In this document: piece by piece, positions 5,933 through 7,788 of the stretch
Layout: each line of letters starts with the position of its first letter
How positions within the stretch are numbered: the first letter of the stretch is position 1
NCBI GenBank assembly: GCA_023257035.1
Contig: JALRDI010000005.1
Coordinates: 1 to 7,788 of the forward strand
DNA length: 7,788 nucleotides
Source of the DNA: Ilumatobacteraceae bacterium
Lineage (GTDB): Bacteria > Actinomycetota > Acidimicrobiia > Acidimicrobiales > Ilumatobacteraceae
Direction: 5' to 3'
Notes under the pieces: generated by a model
What the model was told of the DNA's origin: nothing
Database searches by the model: none
Seen by the model: the letters and a program-made list of their open reading frames with translations, nothing else
Made by a program: the position numbers and the translations under genes

Positions 5933-7360
5933 TTAGACAGCGAAGCCAATCGATTTCGTCTCGAGGTATTCCTCGATGCCATCGTGAGAACCTTCGCGAC
6001 CAAGGCCAGAATCTTTCATGCCACCGAAGGGCACCGACGCAGAGGTCGGGTTGACATCATTCACGCCGATAATGCCAAATCTCAAGCCCTCAGCTGTTCG
6101 AATCGCGGTCGAGATGTCATTGGTGTACACGTAGGCCGCAAGGCCATATTCGGTGTCATTCGCGAGGCTGACGACTTCCTCAACACTGCCGTAGGTGATG
6201 ATCGGTGCCACCGGGCCAAAGGTTTCCTCGCGGTAAATCGTCATCGAATCTGTCACGCCACTCAGCAGCGTCGGCGCGAAGAAGTGGCCTGAGGCAAACT
6301 CGCCGTCAGTGAGTCGATGGCCGCCAACAAGAGCAGCTGCGCCCTTGCCCACCGCGTCATCAACCTGCGCTTCGACTTTTGCCACTGCGGCCTCGTTCAC
6401 GAGTGGGCCAACACCAACACCGTCGGTAAAGCCATTCCCCGCATTCACTTTCGCAACACGCTCGACCATCGTTTCGGTGAAAGCATCAGCATGCTGCTCA
6501 GAGACATAGAGGCGGTTTGGACTGATGCAAGCTTGACCCGAGTTCAAGAACTTCAACGCAGCTGCTCCCTTCGCCGCACGAACCGGGTCAGCATCTGGGA
6601 ACACGATGAATGGGGCATGACCGCCAAGCTCAACAGAGACGCGCTTCAGATTGGCTGCGGCCTGACCCGCAAGCATTCGTCCTACAGGAGTTGAGCCAGT
6701 GAAGGTGATCTTGCGAACACGAGGGTCAGAAGTAAAGACGTCACCAATTGGCTTCGGGTTCTTTGCGGTCACCATGTTGATCACCCCAGCAGGCACACCT
6801 GCCTCAACAAACACATCAAAGACCGCTTTAGCGCACAACGGTGTGTCTTCTGCTGGCTTCAGCACCAGGGTGCATCCAGCGGCAAGAGCCGGACCCATCT
6901 TGCGGGTCAGCATCGAGATCGGATAATTCCACGGTGTCACCATCGCAACAACCCCAACTGGCTGACGCAGAATGAGGAAGCGCTGATCGGCCCGTTGCGA
7001 AGGCAACCACTCCCCTGCGACACGTGTCGCTTCCTCGGAGTAATACCGCAAGAAGTCAGCGGCGTAATTCACCTCGTTACGGGCGGCCTTCAACGGCTTA
7101 CCTTGCTCGCGCGTCATCAACTCTGCAAGTTCGCCTGCGCGGGCGGTCATGATCTGCCACGCCTTCAACAAGATGTCAGATCGCTCACGAGCAGTTGTCG
7201 ATGACCATTGGGCAAATGCTGCATCTGCGGCCCCAATTGCGCGCTCAGCGTCGACTGTGCCGCCATCGGGCATTGAACCGATGACCGCACCCGTTGCAGG
7301 ATCGGTTACATCGAATGAGGTACCACTTGAAGATTCACACCACTCGCCATTGATGAACAT
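5933..7360 (-). CDS. NAD(P)-dependent aldehyde dehydrogenase, succinate-semialdehyde dehydrogenase-like
   Basis: A soluble enzyme that oxidises an aldehyde to its carboxylic acid with NAD(P)+. With the start at ATG 7360 it has 475 residues, the family norm, beginning MFINGEW. Catalytic and cofactor residues are present: TPWNYP with Asn145, KPAEDTP with Lys168, the Rossmann motif FTGSTPVGR (220-228), general base Glu245 in VSVELGGHAP, nucleophile Cys278 in NSGQACISPNRLYV, EETFGPVAPI (378-387) and PFGGMKDSGLGREG (444-457). TGSTPVGR and the overall pattern point to the GabD/succinate-semialdehyde branch (4-aminobutyrate breakdown), but no other gab gene is nearby and other semialdehydes are possible. 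An in-frame ATG at 7426 would add 22 atypical basic residues and overlap the upstream gene, so I reject it. A TAGGGT hexamer 7 nt before ATG 7360 suggests a leaderless start. Confidence 0.93.
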   Translation of the reverse strand: MFINGEWCESSSGTSFDVTDPATGAVIGSMPDGGTVDAERAIGAADAAFAQWSSTTARERSDILLKAWQIMTARAGELAELMTREQGKPLKAARNEVNYAADFLRYYSEEATRVAGEWLPSQRADQRFLILRQPVGVVAMVTPWNYPISMLTRKMGPALAAGCTLVLKPAEDTPLCAKAVFDVFVEAGVPAGVINMVTAKNPKPIGDVFTSDPRVRKITFTGSTPVGRMLAGQAAANLKRVSVELGGHAPFIVFPDADPVRAAKGAAALKFLNSGQACISPNRLYVSEQHADAFTETMVERVAKVNAGNGFTDGVGVGPLVNEAAVAKVEAQVDDAVGKGAAALVGGHRLTDGEFASGHFFAPTLLSGVTDSMTIYREETFGPVAPIITYGSVEEVVSLANDTEYGLAAYVYTNDISTAIRTAEGLRFGIIGVNDVNPTSASVPFGGMKDSGLGREGSHDGIEEYLETKSIGFAV

Positions 7361-7367
7361 GAATGCG

Positions 7368-7373
7368 ACCCTA
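7368..7373 (-). promoter_or_regulatory. Candidate -10 element of the aldehyde dehydrogenase gene
   Basis: TAGGGT on the minus strand lies 7 nt before ATG 7360, in the 46-bp gap after the CopD-like gene. It would put the transcription start at or one base before the ATG. It supports that start over the longer frame, but the motif is short. Confidence 0.28.
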
Positions 7374-7406
7374 CCGAGCAAAGACAACGAGCGAGAACTT
7401 CGTGCC

Positions 7407-7788
7407 TTATGGCATCGCAACGACAAGCCATGAACTTGCCGTGATCACCAGCATGAGAACTGCAAGCTCAACTGCAATCGACTGACGAAAGCTCAACTGC
7501 GAGTCACTCGACTCGATCCGCGGAACAACGCGCCAATGATGGACGGCACCGATTACTCCTGCTGTTGCCACCGCCAAAAGTTTCACCATCAGCATCCGAC
7601 CCCAGGTTGAATCGGTGAGCGATGAGATGCCGTCGATAATCATCAGCATCATCACGACTCCACTCAACGCAACTATCGCAACCGTGCCAACGAGAACCTT
7701 GGCCGTCCTTCGGGCAACCGTCGCCAACCTTTGTCGGTCCACTCTCGCAACAAGGACAAGTCCAAAGACCGAACCGACCCAAATCATT
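7407..7788 (-). CDS. CopD-family copper resistance / copper import membrane protein, C-terminal part, truncated by window edge
   Basis: The last 126 residues of an integral membrane protein that enters from the right edge. Hydrophobic helices are at about 1-14, 30-51, 66-85 and 103-123. The WVGSVFG start, the TWGRMLMVKLLAV block (61-73; family form like GYGRLLLLKL) and the ELAVLMLVITASSWLV block (107-122) are characteristic of the CopD domain found in CopD, PcoD and YcnJ. Such proteins are associated with copper movement across the inner membrane. The first Met visible (7785-7787) corresponds to an internal position before a conserved Trp-Val-Gly, so the true start and several helices, and possibly a CopC domain, lie outside. 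The TAA stop is at 7407-7409. The aldehyde dehydrogenase gene follows 46 bp downstream on the same strand. Confidence 0.78.
   Translation of the reverse strand, partial: MIWVGSVFGLVLVARVDRQRLATVARRTAKVLVGTVAIVALSGVVMMLMIIDGISSLTDSTWGRMLMVKLLAVATAGVIGAVHHWRVVPRIESSDSQLSFRQSIAVELAVLMLVITASSWLVVAMP

Noticed and set aside
7361..7426. 22-residue N-terminal extension of the aldehyde dehydrogenase from ATG 7426
   Set aside because: It overlaps the CopD-like gene by 20 nt, is basic and atypical, and the family normally begins near MFINGEW at 7360.

Overview
The window reads as chromosomal DNA of an actinobacterium, probably of the Acidimicrobiia or a related lineage. This rests on mid-to-high GC, tightly overlapping genes, the character of the complex I subunits and the general lack of Shine-Dalgarno sequences at operon heads. 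It is an inference without any database search. Seven genes, two cut off by the window edges, fill almost all of the sequence. I see no RNA genes, mobile elements or CRISPR arrays.

Positions 1-3196, minus strand: the start of a complex I (nuo) operon, transcribed leftwards in the order nuoA, nuoB, nuoC, nuoD, nuoH. nuoH is cut by the left edge. All four junctions overlap by 1-10 bases. nuoD runs directly into nuoH, so the NADH-input genes nuoE, nuoF and nuoG that sit between them in classical 14-gene operons are missing here. NuoD, NuoB and NuoH also differ from the canonical enzyme at positions around the quinone site: Trp replaces the quinone-binding Tyr, Gln replaces a conserved Asp, an Arg is missing in NuoB, and GPM replaces GPN in NuoH. 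From memory, these features resemble the second, NuoEFG-less nuo cluster of Streptomyces. I infer an 11-subunit-type complex whose electron donor may not be NADH.

Positions 3197-3254: a 58-bp divergent intergenic region. It carries a near-perfect 14-bp palindrome of the LacI/cre operator pattern and candidate promoters for both directions.

Positions 3255-5926, plus strand: a 12-helix major facilitator (DHA1-like) transporter, followed 44 bp later by selO (ydiU), a pseudokinase-fold protein AMPylase with an intact active site and the C-terminal Cys that replaces selenocysteine.

Positions 5933-7788, minus strand: an NAD(P)-dependent aldehyde dehydrogenase, most like succinate-semialdehyde dehydrogenase, lies convergent to selO with only 6 bp between the stop codons. 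Upstream of it is the C-terminal part of a CopD-family copper-related membrane protein, cut by the right edge.

Apart from complex I, the genes do not form an obvious pathway. The most interesting part of the window is the unusual complex I type. Four operon-head or solitary genes (nuoA, MFS, selO, ALDH) each have a TANNNT -10-like hexamer 6-9 nt before the start codon and no Shine-Dalgarno sequence, which suggests leaderless transcripts.
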